A DNA stretch of 5,691 nucleotides from Burkholderiales bacterium (GTDB lineage: Bacteria > Pseudomonadota > Gammaproteobacteria > Burkholderiales > Burkholderiaceae_E), in NCBI GenBank assembly GCA_027489195.1, contig JAIYAG010000592.1, forward strand, positions 1 through 5,691. Reading direction: 5' to 3'. Position 1 is the stretch's first letter. Every line of letters starts with the position of its first letter. Made by a program: the position numbers and the translations under genes. Positions 1 through 5,691 of this stretch are shown here, one piece after another. The notes beneath the pieces were generated by a model, which was not told the origin of the DNA, searched no databases, and saw nothing but the letters and a program-made list of their open reading frames with translations.

Positions 1-515
1 AGCCGGATCACCGCGCCGTCGATCGCGGCGAACGCATAGTCGGCACCGGTGTCGTCCAGCGTCAGGAACTGCCAGTTGAAGTTCAGGCGGTCGCCTGCCG
101 AGACGCTCAGGAGGCGGGTGACGCCGGAGCCTTCGTACGCGCTCACGACCGGGGGGTTCGGGTCGAGCGCGCCAGGGGCCAGCCCGAAGGACTGCTCGAG
201 GGACAGGCCGGCGGCCAACGGCTCGACCCCGGTCATGTTCGTCCCGCCCGCCGCGAAGGGCAGGTCGTCTTCGAAGGCGGCGGCGGCCGTCGTGGCGAGG
301 ACGCCGCCGGAGGCGTAGTACGTCAGAGCCGGTGCATACCACGCATTGGAGGGATTCTGCGACGCCGGGCGGCCGGCGTCGCCGATGAAGGTCCAGCCCG
401 ATGCAGGACCGAAGTCGAGCGCGGTCTGTGCGCCTGCGCTGGGGGCTGCGGTCCCGAGCGCGAGCGTGGCCGCGACGGCGGCGAAGGCGTGGGCGAGGGA
501 GAAACGGGCAGTCAT
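1..515 (-). CDS. Exported protein, PEP-CTERM-like, N-terminal part (3' end outside window)
   Basis: The frame opens with ATG at 515-513 and runs off the window after 171 complete codons without a stop. Residues 1-29 form a clear Sec signal peptide: Arg at position 4, an Ala/Leu-rich core, and a likely cut after A27-G28-A29 before QTALDF. The mature part has no cysteine and is rich in Gly, Ala, Asp and aromatic residues. Near residues 138-170 it reads VSAGDRLNFNWQFLT, then DYAFAAIDG. That pattern (a hydrophobic 'FxWxFLT' strand followed by an Asp-rich turn and 'DYAFxxIDG') is common in PEP-CTERM surface proteins of Proteobacteria, but the C-terminal sorting signal itself would lie outside the window, so the class is inferred. 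The start lies 8 bases after the nuclease stop, so the gene is probably co-transcribed and perhaps translationally coupled. The ribosome binding site is weak (GAGA inside the end of the upstream gene). No enzymatic motif is visible and the function is unknown. Confidence 0.8.
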   Translation of the reverse strand, partial: MTARFSLAHAFAAVAATLALGTAAPSAGAQTALDFGPASGWTFIGDAGRPASQNPSNAWYAPALTYYASGGVLATTAAAAFEDDLPFAAGGTNMTGVEPLAAGLSLEQSFGLAPGALDPNPPVVSAYEGSGVTRLLSVSAGDRLNFNWQFLTLDDTGADYAFAAIDGAVIR

Positions 516-523
516 CGGTCGTC

Positions 524-3500
524 TCACTGGAGGACGTAGTCGCGGGCCGGCACGATCTGCGCGGGCGAGACGTTGCGCAGCAGCACCAGCGGACGTGCCA
601 CGGCCGGCCCGGCGGTGCCGTCCGCATCGATCGACAGCAGCGTGCCGTTGGCGACCGCATTCAGGCGGATCACGCCCGACTGGACCGCGTCGGTCGGCGT
701 GCCCGCGATCGACGCGAGCAGCGCCGACAGGTCGATGCGATCGACGCCCGGCGCGAAGTCCATGATCGTGTCCTGGCCGTCGCGAAGGCTGCCGTAGACG
801 AACACGTCGCGTCCGTCGCCGCCAGTGATCGTGTCGGCGCCGGGGCCGCCCTCGATCCGGTCGTCGCCCGGGGTGCCGGTGATCGTGTCGCGCCCGCCCG
901 TGCCGTCGATCTCGCGGACCAGCGACAGACCGACGACGACCGGGTCATGGTCGGACGACCGGTACGGCGTCGCCGAGTACAGGCCCGTGACCTGCGAGCT
1001 CGACTTGAACTCGACGTTGTAGTCGAGGACCGACGGCTCGTCGGTGTTGATGGGCCAGTGCACCGCGCCGACGACCGCGCTCGAGGCGGACGGCGTGCCG
1101 AGCGCGTAGTCGAGCGTGCCGAGCAGGCCGTCGAAGGTGTAGCTGTAGGCCTGCGGCTCGAAGCGCAGCGCGAGGTTCTCGAAGCCGCCGTCCTCGAGCT
1201 CGACGATCGGATCCTCCTTCGCGTAGCTGTTCAGGTCGCCGACCACCAGCACCCTGTCGGTGCCGAAGGCGGTCTGCACCGACTGCGAGACGAACTGCTT
1301 GAGCCGGCGCGCCTGCAGCACACGGCGGTCGTTCCAGCAGCCCTGCCCGTCGCCCAGGTCCGCGTCGACGCCGCTCGCGCCGGAGCAGCTCTTGGACTTC
1401 AGGTGGTTGACCACCAGCGCGAAGCGCTCGCCGTTCGGCAGCGCGAAGCCCTGCGCGAGCGTCGGACGATTGTTGATCGGGTCGGTATCCGAGATCGCCG
1501 CGCCGATGGGGCTCACGCGCGCCGGCTTGTGGATCATCGCGACCTGGATCGCGTCGGTGCCCATGTTCGCGGGCAGCGCGGTCGCCGCGTAGGTCGTCGA
1601 GCCGATCGCGGCGTTGAGCGCCGCCACCAGCTGGTTGACCGCGACCTGGCCGTTGCGCTGGATCTCCATCAGCCCGACGACGTCGGCATCGATCGCCCTG
1701 AGCGCGGCGACGATCTTGTCGCGCTGGCGGACCAGCTCGGCGGCGGTGTCGGCGCCGCGGCAGTCGTCGCGGGTCAGCGACGGCAGGCACTGCGCACCCG
1801 ACTGGTCGATCGTGCTGAAGTAGTTCAGCACGTTGAAGGCCGCGACCTTCACGTTGCCGCCGACCGCCGGGGGCGTGGCGGTACGCGGGTTGGCTCGGAC
1901 GAAGACTGGCGCGACGGTCGGGTTGATCTTGTAGTCGCGCGGGCCCGCGGAGTCGGAGGTGACCAGCCCGTGGTCGATCACGCCGGTGAGGTTCGTGACC
2001 GTGTCGCCGGCACGCATCGTGCCGTCAGCCGCCAGGTAGGGCACCGGGTCCGGGTTCTGGCTGCTCGAGCCGTCGTCGAGGACGATGGCGCGCCGTGCGC
2101 TCTCGCCGGCGAGTGCGATGGCGCCCGCCGTGCCCGCGCGGTGCAGCTGCGTCGGCTGGAAGAGCCGGCCGTCCGAGCTCAGCGTCGCCTGGCCGTAGCG
2201 ACCGAGGAAGTAGTTCTGCGCGACCGTCATCGTCGAGACGATCCGCACCAGCATCCCTTCGTAACGCTCGAGCTCGCCTTCGAACGACTCGGGCAGCGCG
2301 ATGTCGACCGGAGCGATCGCGACGCCCGAAGACAGCACGACGATCCCGGTCGGGCCGGTCAGCTCGGTCAGCGTGTTGAACTCGGTCACCGTGCCCGTCA
2401 GGCGGAGCTGGTTGCCGACCACCGCCTGCGACGGCACCGAGGCGCCGCTGAACACGAACAGGCCTTCGGAGGTCGCAGGGTCCGCGTCGGGCGTGGGGTC
2501 CTGGATGAAGAAGCCGCTGTTCGTCACGAGCGTGACGACCCCCTCGGTCGTCACCGTCTGGCCGGTGAGCGGCGAGGCCGCGCCCGCGCCCTGGATCGCA
2601 TGGATGCGCGTCACCGAGCCGCCGTTGACCGTCACCGCGACCGTGCACGACGCGGTCTGCGACGCATCGTTGCCGAAGGTCACGCCGAAGGCGTAGGTGC
2701 CGGCCGCGAGGGACGGCGGCAGGTCGAGCGACACGCTCAGCGAACCGCCCACCGTGGTCGAGGGGACCAGGGACGACAGCGAGAACGAGGGCGACGGGTT
2801 GGTCGCGACCGCCGTGGTGACGACGCTGTCGGCATCGGTGGCCGACAGCAGGAGGCTCGAGGCCGTGCCCGAAGCGATCGACACCGCCGGGCAGCTCGGC
2901 ACGATCGGTGCATTCGCGAAGGTGCACGACGACAGCGCGGTCGCGGTGTTGCGCGGCGTCGGCGTCACCGCCTGGAAGTCCGTCTGGTTGTTGTCGGCGT
3001 CGACGCACGACGACACGCGGCGCACCGCGAGCGCGCCGGACGGCGCGGGGGCCGCGGCGCCCTCCGCGTTGTTCGCCGTCGTGCCGTAACTGACCCGGTC
3101 GATCACCGACGCCAGCTGGACCGGCGTGCACGCGGCGCTGCCGCAGCCGAGCGCCGCCGTGCCGTCGACGAGCGCGACCTTGCCGGCCGTGCCGGACAGG
3201 TCGGTGCTGCCGGTATGGTCGGCCGCGGGCAGCGCGGCCGCGCCGGTCTGCGTCCCGGAGAACAGCCGGACCAGGAAGTACTGGCCCGGCTCCACCGTCG
3301 CCGACGGCAGCGTGACGATCAGCGACGCCGTCGAACCGTAGTTGCCGGTCGCCGAGCCGTACTGGAGCGACTTGCCCGACAGCGAGACCGCCGAACTGCC
3401 GCCGTTGAACAGCTCGACGAAGTCGTTGCGGTAGACCGCGCCCGAATTGCTGCTGCCGCCGTAGACCTGACTGATCACCAGCCCGGAGGTCGACGCATGG

Positions 3501-3586
3501 CCGGACAGCGCATGCGCGAGCAGCACGCAGGCGGCGATGACCCGCAGGCCGGAGAAGATCAGGTACTTGACGAACGACCGAGCCAC
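524..3586 (-). CDS. ExeM/NucH-type secreted endonuclease with lamin-tail, nuclease and RTX domains
   Basis: This is a secreted multidomain nuclease of 1020 residues expected to hydrolyse extracellular DNA. Residues 1-31 are a signal peptide with a probable cut at SGHA|ST. Residues about 35-215 form a lamin-tail domain (GLVISQVYGGSSNSG, NDFVELFN, a YFLVRLFSG strand). A beta-rich stretch at 235-320 is followed by an OB-fold-like region at about 325-570 (VTTEGVVT, GFFIQDPTPDADPATSEGLFVF, GNQLRLTGTVTEFNTLTEL). Residues 578-890 are the endonuclease/exonuclease/phosphatase domain, with the family's active-site signatures: FNVLNYF with N585, LMEIQ with E641, NHLKS with H728, GDLNSY with D784 and N786, LDYAL with D826, and SSDHDP with D879 and H880. 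Residues 895-960 hold degenerate RTX nonapeptides (GTPGDDRIE, GGPGADTIT, GGDGRDVFV) running into a type I secretion-like target domain (DTIMDF, DRIDLSALL) that ends in DYVLQ. Ten cysteines lie in the mature chain. Translation starts at GTG, supported by AGGAG seven bases upstream. The gene follows the PEP-CTERM gene by 46 bases. ExeM proteins serve extracellular DNA use and biofilm turnover; the exact role here is inferred. Confidence 0.93.
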   Translation of the reverse strand: MARSFVKYLIFSGLRVIAACVLLAHALSGHASTSGLVISQVYGGSSNSGAVYRNDFVELFNGGSSAVSLSGKSLQYGSATGNYGSTASLIVTLPSATVEPGQYFLVRLFSGTQTGAAALPAADHTGSTDLSGTAGKVALVDGTAALGCGSAACTPVQLASVIDRVSYGTTANNAEGAAAPAPSGALAVRRVSSCVDADNNQTDFQAVTPTPRNTATALSSCTFANAPIVPSCPAVSIASGTASSLLLSATDADSVVTTAVATNPSPSFSLSSLVPSTTVGGSLSVSLDLPPSLAAGTYAFGVTFGNDASQTASCTVAVTVNGGSVTRIHAIQGAGAASPLTGQTVTTEGVVTLVTNSGFFIQDPTPDADPATSEGLFVFSGASVPSQAVVGNQLRLTGTVTEFNTLTELTGPTGIVVLSSGVAIAPVDIALPESFEGELERYEGMLVRIVSTMTVAQNYFLGRYGQATLSSDGRLFQPTQLHRAGTAGAIALAGESARRAIVLDDGSSSQNPDPVPYLAADGTMRAGDTVTNLTGVIDHGLVTSDSAGPRDYKINPTVAPVFVRANPRTATPPAVGGNVKVAAFNVLNYFSTIDQSGAQCLPSLTRDDCRGADTAAELVRQRDKIVAALRAIDADVVGLMEIQRNGQVAVNQLVAALNAAIGSTTYAATALPANMGTDAIQVAMIHKPARVSPIGAAISDTDPINNRPTLAQGFALPNGERFALVVNHLKSKSCSGASGVDADLGDGQGCWNDRRVLQARRLKQFVSQSVQTAFGTDRVLVVGDLNSYAKEDPIVELEDGGFENLALRFEPQAYSYTFDGLLGTLDYALGTPSASSAVVGAVHWPINTDEPSVLDYNVEFKSSSQVTGLYSATPYRSSDHDPVVVGLSLVREIDGTGGRDTITGTPGDDRIEGGPGADTITGGDGRDVFVYGSLRDGQDTIMDFAPGVDRIDLSALLASIAGTPTDAVQSGVIRLNAVANGTLLSIDADGTAGPAVARPLVLLRNVSPAQIVPARDYVLQ
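707..904 (-). other. RTX repeat block and type I-like secretion target in the nuclease
   Basis: This segment encodes residues 895-960 of the nuclease. Three imperfect nine-residue repeats (GTPGDDRIE, GGPGADTIT, GGDGRDVFV) match the GGxGxDxUx calcium-binding pattern. They run into DVFVYGS...DTIMDF...DRIDLSALL, as in the C-terminal target domain of type I secreted proteins. RTX repeats bind calcium and fold after leaving the cell. The block is short for an RTX protein, so its main role may be folding or stability rather than a large beta-roll. Confidence 0.8.
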
Positions 3587-3592
3587 GGTTGC

Positions 3593-3599
3593 ACTCCTC
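3593..3599 (-). promoter_or_regulatory. Ribosome binding site for the GTG-started nuclease gene
   Basis: On the minus strand the sequence GAGGAGT lies seven bases (counted from AGGAG) before GTG at 3586-3584. It is the best Shine-Dalgarno match in the short gap after the PEP-CTERM gene. Because the next residues (MARSFVKYLIFSGLRVIAAC) are a normal signal-peptide start with Arg and Lys before the hydrophobic core, this site decides in favour of the GTG start. Confidence 0.75.
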
Positions 3600-3632
3600 G
3601 ATTCCGCGACGACAGCAGCGGAGCGACGCGGG

Positions 3633-4418
3633 TCAGCGCGCGTTGCGGCGACGGCGCGCGATCAGGCCGGCGAGACCGAAGCCGGCAACCATCATCGCGA
3701 GCTCGGACGGCTCGGGGATCGGCTGGACGCTGAAGCCGGTGGTGTCGGGGATCCGGGTGGTGTAGACGCCGTTGGTCGTGTCCACGAACCAGTTCGTGGT
3801 GTCGGCCACCAGCGGCTGGTAGGCCCCGAAGGTCTGCAGCCCGCTGCGAACGCCGGTGTACTCGCCGAAATCGGCGCTGGCCCGGAGGGCGGTCGCGGTG
3901 GTCCCGCTCGTCAGCCCCGTGCCCGCGAGCGTGCCCTCGGCGACGGCGTTGAAGTTGCCGTTGTTCGTCACCGCGGTGATGAAGGTGGTCGGCGCGGTCG
4001 CCGAGGTCCCGAGGTAGGCGTACAGCGTGTCCGCGGTCGCGCTGAGGCCGAGGTTGGCCGTGTTGACGGCCGTGAACGTCCCGATCGACGCTGCCCGGGC
4101 CGCGACGTCGGTCGCGCTGAACCGGATCACGGTCCCGGCGTTGATCACCGACGCACCGCTGACCCACTGGAAGGCCGATTCGCCGGTGTTGAAGGCACCG
4201 CCCGAACCGATGGCCGAGCCGTTCCACTCGTTGTCGTTGAAGAAGACCGTGGTGTTCGCGGGGAGGTTGGCCAGCGCCACCATCGTCCAGCCGTCCTCGT
4301 CGGTGTTGAAGGCGGTGAACATGAGATCGCCGGCCGACTGTGCATGGGCGGACGACACGGCTGCGAGCAGGCCGGCCGCGAGGAGGAACGGGCGGGAACG
4401 GGCGATCATCGTGGACAT
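3633..4418 (-). CDS. PEP-CTERM sorting-domain surface protein with N-terminal lamin-tail-like region
   Basis: This 261-residue exported protein is expected to be processed by an exosortase. Residues 1-26 are a signal peptide (Arg at 7 and 9, an FLLAAGLLAAV core, probable cut after AHA before QSAGDL). The C-terminus is a textbook PEP-CTERM signal: the tripeptide PEP at 235-237 (VQPIPEPSELAMM), a short hydrophobic segment (AMMVAGFGLAGLIA, 241-254), then RRRR and NAR. The mature part begins GDLMFTAFNTDEDGWTMVAL, followed by TTVFFNDNEWNG and GAFNTGESAFQW (residues 30-85). This resembles the lamin-tail-like 'FTDNxW...GFxTGE' module found in bacterial surface proteins and next to some ExeM nucleases. 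Residues 95-225 are Thr/Ala/Gly-rich and beta-like, with no motif I recognise. There are no cysteines. The ATG at 4418 has GGAG six bases upstream; an alternative ATG at codon 4 has no better site. It is probably the first gene of the three-gene unit. Sorting class is certain; molecular function is unknown. Confidence 0.92.
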   Translation of the reverse strand: MSTMIARSRPFLLAAGLLAAVSSAHAQSAGDLMFTAFNTDEDGWTMVALANLPANTTVFFNDNEWNGSAIGSGGAFNTGESAFQWVSGASVINAGTVIRFSATDVAARAASIGTFTAVNTANLGLSATADTLYAYLGTSATAPTTFITAVTNNGNFNAVAEGTLAGTGLTSGTTATALRASADFGEYTGVRSGLQTFGAYQPLVADTTNWFVDTTNGVYTTRIPDTTGFSVQPIPEPSELAMMVAGFGLAGLIARRRRNAR

Positions 4419-4424
4419 GACGGG

Positions 4425-4428
4425 CTCC
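4425..4428 (-). promoter_or_regulatory. Ribosome binding site of the PEP-CTERM gene
   Basis: The minus strand reads GGAG, then six bases, then ATG at 4418-4416. This supports the first ATG rather than the in-frame ATG three codons later, which would still leave a usable but shorter signal peptide. Confidence 0.6.
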
Positions 4429-4586
4429 AGGGGTACGGCGCGGGGGACGCTCGGCTGCGTGCTGCACCGGTCAGGTCAGGAACCTGTCCGATGCCCATGG
4501 CCTGAAGTGTCGGCACCTGCGATGAACCTCGGACGGCACACCGATTGAGCCGTTCGCACCCACCCGCCATGGAAAGTCGGACCATT

Positions 4587-4607
4587 CGGACGGGAGTGCC
4601 CCGTCCG
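4587..4607 (-). terminator. Perfect hairpin downstream of metW, possible terminator without a U-tract
   Basis: On the minus strand CGGACGGG, a five-base loop GCACT and CCCGTCCG make an uninterrupted 8-bp GC-rich stem. It begins 21 bases after the metW stop codon, a usual place for a transcript end. The bases after the stem (AATGGTCCGACTTTCC) have no run of T, so it is not a standard intrinsic terminator. It may protect the mRNA 3' end or act with Rho. The stem is seen directly; the terminator role is inferred. Confidence 0.45.
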
Positions 4608-4628
4608 GGCATCGCCCCGCCGCCGGGC

Positions 4629-5288
4629 TCAGCGCACCCGAAACCCGTAGATCGCCTGCGTGCAGCGCAGTCCCGCCAGCATGCCCACCGGACGGCCGTC
4701 GGCGAGGAAGACGCGCCGCGTGATCACGAGGCCGAGTCCGTCGAGGAAGTCCTCGAAGTCCTTGGGCGTCGACAGGTGCAGGTTCGGCGTGTCGTACCAG
4801 CGGTACGGCATCTCGCGCGAGATCGGCATGCGCCCGCGCAGGATCGACCAGGCGTGCGACCAGTGCCCGAAGTTCGGGAACGACACGATGCCCTCGGCGC
4901 CGAGCCGGCTCATCTCGCGCAGCACGCGCTCGGTCTGGTGGGTCGCCTGGATCGCCATCGACAGCACGACGACGTCGAAGCGGCAGCCCGAGAAGATGTC
5001 GAGGCCGGCCTCGATGTCCTGCTGGATCACGTCGACGCCGCGCCGCGCGCAGGCGAGCACCTGCGCGTCGTCGATCTCGGCGCCGTAGCCGGTGCAGCGC
5101 TTGGCGCGCTGCAGGTGGTCGAGCAGCGCACCGTCGCCGCAGCCCAGGTCGAGCACGTGCGTGCCCGGCGCGATCCAGCCGGCGATCAGCGCGAGGTCGG
5201 GCCGCAGGCCGTTGGCGTCGGGGCGCTGCGAGGCGGTCACGGGCGGCAGGCCGTTCACCGTGCCGGACGGGGGGGCGTATGCGCTCAT
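4629..5288 (-). CDS. metW: Methionine biosynthesis protein MetW
   Basis: MetW is a cytoplasmic protein of SAM-methyltransferase fold that accompanies MetX-type homoserine acyltransferases and is reported to support MetX activity. The sequence is diagnostic: LRPDLALIAGWI (28-39) leads into motif I VLDLGCGDG (45-53). The acidic end of strand 2 lies in YGAEID (68-73), then come GVDVIQQDIEAGL (84-96), FDVVVLSMAIQATH (104-117), and the MetW signature GIVSFPNFGHWSHAW (133-147) with GRMPISREMPYRWYDTPN (152-169). The protein has 219 residues, somewhat more than usual, because about 27 residues precede the point where typical MetW proteins begin. The ATG at 5288-5286 overlaps the metX stop in an ATGA junction, and GGAG sits ten bases upstream at 5302-5299, so translational coupling to metX is likely. 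GTG codons at residues 11 and 17 are alternative starts with poorer support. The C-terminus ends YGFRVR. Confidence 0.96.
   Translation of the reverse strand: MSAYAPPSGTVNGLPPVTASQRPDANGLRPDLALIAGWIAPGTHVLDLGCGDGALLDHLQRAKRCTGYGAEIDDAQVLACARRGVDVIQQDIEAGLDIFSGCRFDVVVLSMAIQATHQTERVLREMSRLGAEGIVSFPNFGHWSHAWSILRGRMPISREMPYRWYDTPNLHLSTPKDFEDFLDGLGLVITRRVFLADGRPVGMLAGLRCTQAIYGFRVR
5285..5288 (-). other. ATGA overlap joining metX stop and metW start
   Basis: The four bases read ATGA on the minus strand: TGA ends metX and ATG begins metW. This arrangement usually means that ribosomes ending on the first gene restart on the second, which would keep the two partner proteins in proportion. It also fixes the most likely metW start. 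Confidence 0.8.
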
Positions 5289-5691
5289 GCCGCGAGCGCT
5301 CCAGTGGCGCGGGCGGGCGTGCCGACGCGCGCGGGCGCGCCCGGCAGCGCCGCCGCGATCCGGTCGAAGTACGCGCGCACCAGACCGTGGTAGCGCGCAT
5401 CGTCGAGGAGGAACGCGTCGTGGCCGTGCGGCGCGTCGATCTCGGCATAGGTCACGCGCCGCCGGTTGGCGAGCAGCGCGGCGACGATCTCTCGGCTGCG
5501 CTCGGGCGCGAAGCGCCAGTCGGTGGTGAACGACGCGACCAGGAAGTCGCAGCGCGCGGGCGCCATCGCCACGGCGAGGTCGCCGCCGTGCGCGCTCGCC
5601 GGGTCGAAGTAGTCGAGCGCGCGCGTGATCAGCAGGTAGGTGTTCGCGTCGAAGTACTTCGAGAACTTCTCGCCCTGGTAGCGCAGGTAGG
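5285..5691 (-). CDS. metX: Homoserine O-acyltransferase MetX, C-terminal part (5' end outside window)
   Basis: MetX transfers an acyl group from acyl-CoA to the hydroxyl of L-homoserine, the first committed step of methionine synthesis. The fragment holds the last 134 codons of an alpha/beta-hydrolase-fold enzyme. It starts in the highly conserved YLRYQGEKFSKYFDANTYL, followed by ITRALDYFDP. It carries two residues of the catalytic triad: Asp in SFTTDWRFAP (codon 5521-5519) and His in APHGHDAFLL (codon 5422-5420). The nucleophilic Ser lies upstream, outside the window. The chain ends with an Ala/Pro-rich tail (PGAPARVGTPARATGALAA). The stop codon TGA at 5287-5285 overlaps the metW start. Whether the acyl donor is acetyl-CoA or succinyl-CoA cannot be decided here, since the residues that set specificity are mostly in the missing part; many proteobacterial MetX enzymes with a neighbouring metW use succinyl-CoA. 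Confidence 0.95.
   Translation of the reverse strand, partial: YLRYQGEKFSKYFDANTYLLITRALDYFDPASAHGGDLAVAMAPARCDFLVASFTTDWRFAPERSREIVAALLANRRRVTYAEIDAPHGHDAFLLDDARYHGLVRAYFDRIAAALPGAPARVGTPARATGALAA

Larger units (their letters stand above)
4419..4628. other. 210-base intergenic region between metW and the exported-protein unit
   Basis: This gap separates the methionine genes from the PEP-CTERM gene, and all flanking genes point leftward. It is long enough to carry a promoter for the downstream unit. I see no convincing -35/-10 pair and no GG-N10-GC sigma-54 element with a proper TTGC half on the minus strand. Two dyads are visible: a perfect 8-bp stem at 4587-4607 and a 5-bp stem at 4472-4486 (CAGGT-CAGGA-ACCTG), the latter 54-68 bases before the downstream start. 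No ORF with coding character lies here. Confidence 0.6.

Noticed and set aside
3524..3535. Cysteine at residue 20 of the nuclease considered as a lipoprotein attachment site
   Set aside because: The cysteine lies inside the hydrophobic core (VIAACVLLAH), not after a lipobox, and a good signal peptidase I site follows at residues 28-31.
3587..3632. Imperfect CCGCG...CGCGG dyad between the PEP-CTERM gene and the nuclease, considered as a terminator
   Set aside because: Pairing breaks after five bases, the loop is long and no T-run follows; the 46-base gap mainly carries the nuclease ribosome binding site.
401..3733. A 1110-codon open frame on the plus strand, opposite the nuclease gene
   Set aside because: Its product is almost only Arg, Asp, Val, Ala, Gly and Gln with runs of Arg, no domain, no signal peptide and no ribosome binding site. 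It arises because the GC-biased third positions of the true gene remove stops from the antisense frame. The minus-strand product has coherent domains and catalytic motifs.
3537..4505. A 322-codon plus-strand open frame opposite the PEP-CTERM gene
   Set aside because: Same Arg/Gly/Val/Glu-rich antisense composition, no recognisable motif; the opposite strand encodes a clear signal peptide and PEP-CTERM tail.
4587..4607. GGGCAC on the minus strand considered as the -24 half of a sigma-54 promoter
   Set aside because: The position of the -12 half reads TCCG rather than TTGC, and the bases are part of a perfect hairpin close behind metW, which explains them better.
4545..5393. A 282-codon plus-strand open frame opposite metW
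   Set aside because: Composition is His/Arg/Asp/Val-rich shadow coding, while the minus strand encodes an unmistakable MetW.

Overview
The window is GC-rich and read almost entirely from the minus strand. It looks like a piece of a betaproteobacterial chromosome, probably Burkholderiales or a close relative. The basis for this is a metX-metW pair with an ATGA overlap, a PEP-CTERM surface protein (typical of Gram-negative bacteria with exosortase and exopolysaccharide), strong G/C third-position bias, and very long antisense open frames of the kind such bias produces. The taxonomic call is inference; no marker gene is present.

Layout, in the direction of transcription (right to left). (1) 5691-5285: the C-terminal third of MetX, a homoserine O-acyltransferase, cut by the window edge. 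(2) 5288-4629: MetW, overlapping metX by four bases. (3) 4628-4419: a 210-base gap with an 8-bp perfect hairpin just after metW; it should also hold the promoter of the next unit, though no clear promoter motif is visible. (4) 4418-3633: a 261-residue exported protein with a C-terminal PEP-CTERM sorting signal. (5) 3586-524: a 1020-residue secreted multidomain nuclease of the ExeM/NucH type (signal peptide, lamin-tail domain, OB-fold-like region, endonuclease/exonuclease/phosphatase domain, RTX calcium-binding C-terminus). (6) 515-1: the N-terminal 171 residues of another exported protein that resembles PEP-CTERM proteins, cut by the window edge.

The two halves do unrelated jobs. metX-metW belongs to methionine biosynthesis: MetX acylates homoserine, and MetW is its partner of methyltransferase-like fold. 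The other three genes are closely spaced (46 and 8 bases) and all encode exported proteins, so they look like one operon for a cell-surface or extracellular function. The nuclease suggests extracellular DNA degradation for phosphate or nucleoside scavenging, or remodelling of matrix DNA. The exosortase needed for the PEP-CTERM protein is not in the window.

The most interesting part is this exported cassette. It combines a nuclease carrying both a Sec signal peptide and an RTX/type I-like C-terminus, with ten cysteines in the mature chain, and one or two surface proteins of no known function.
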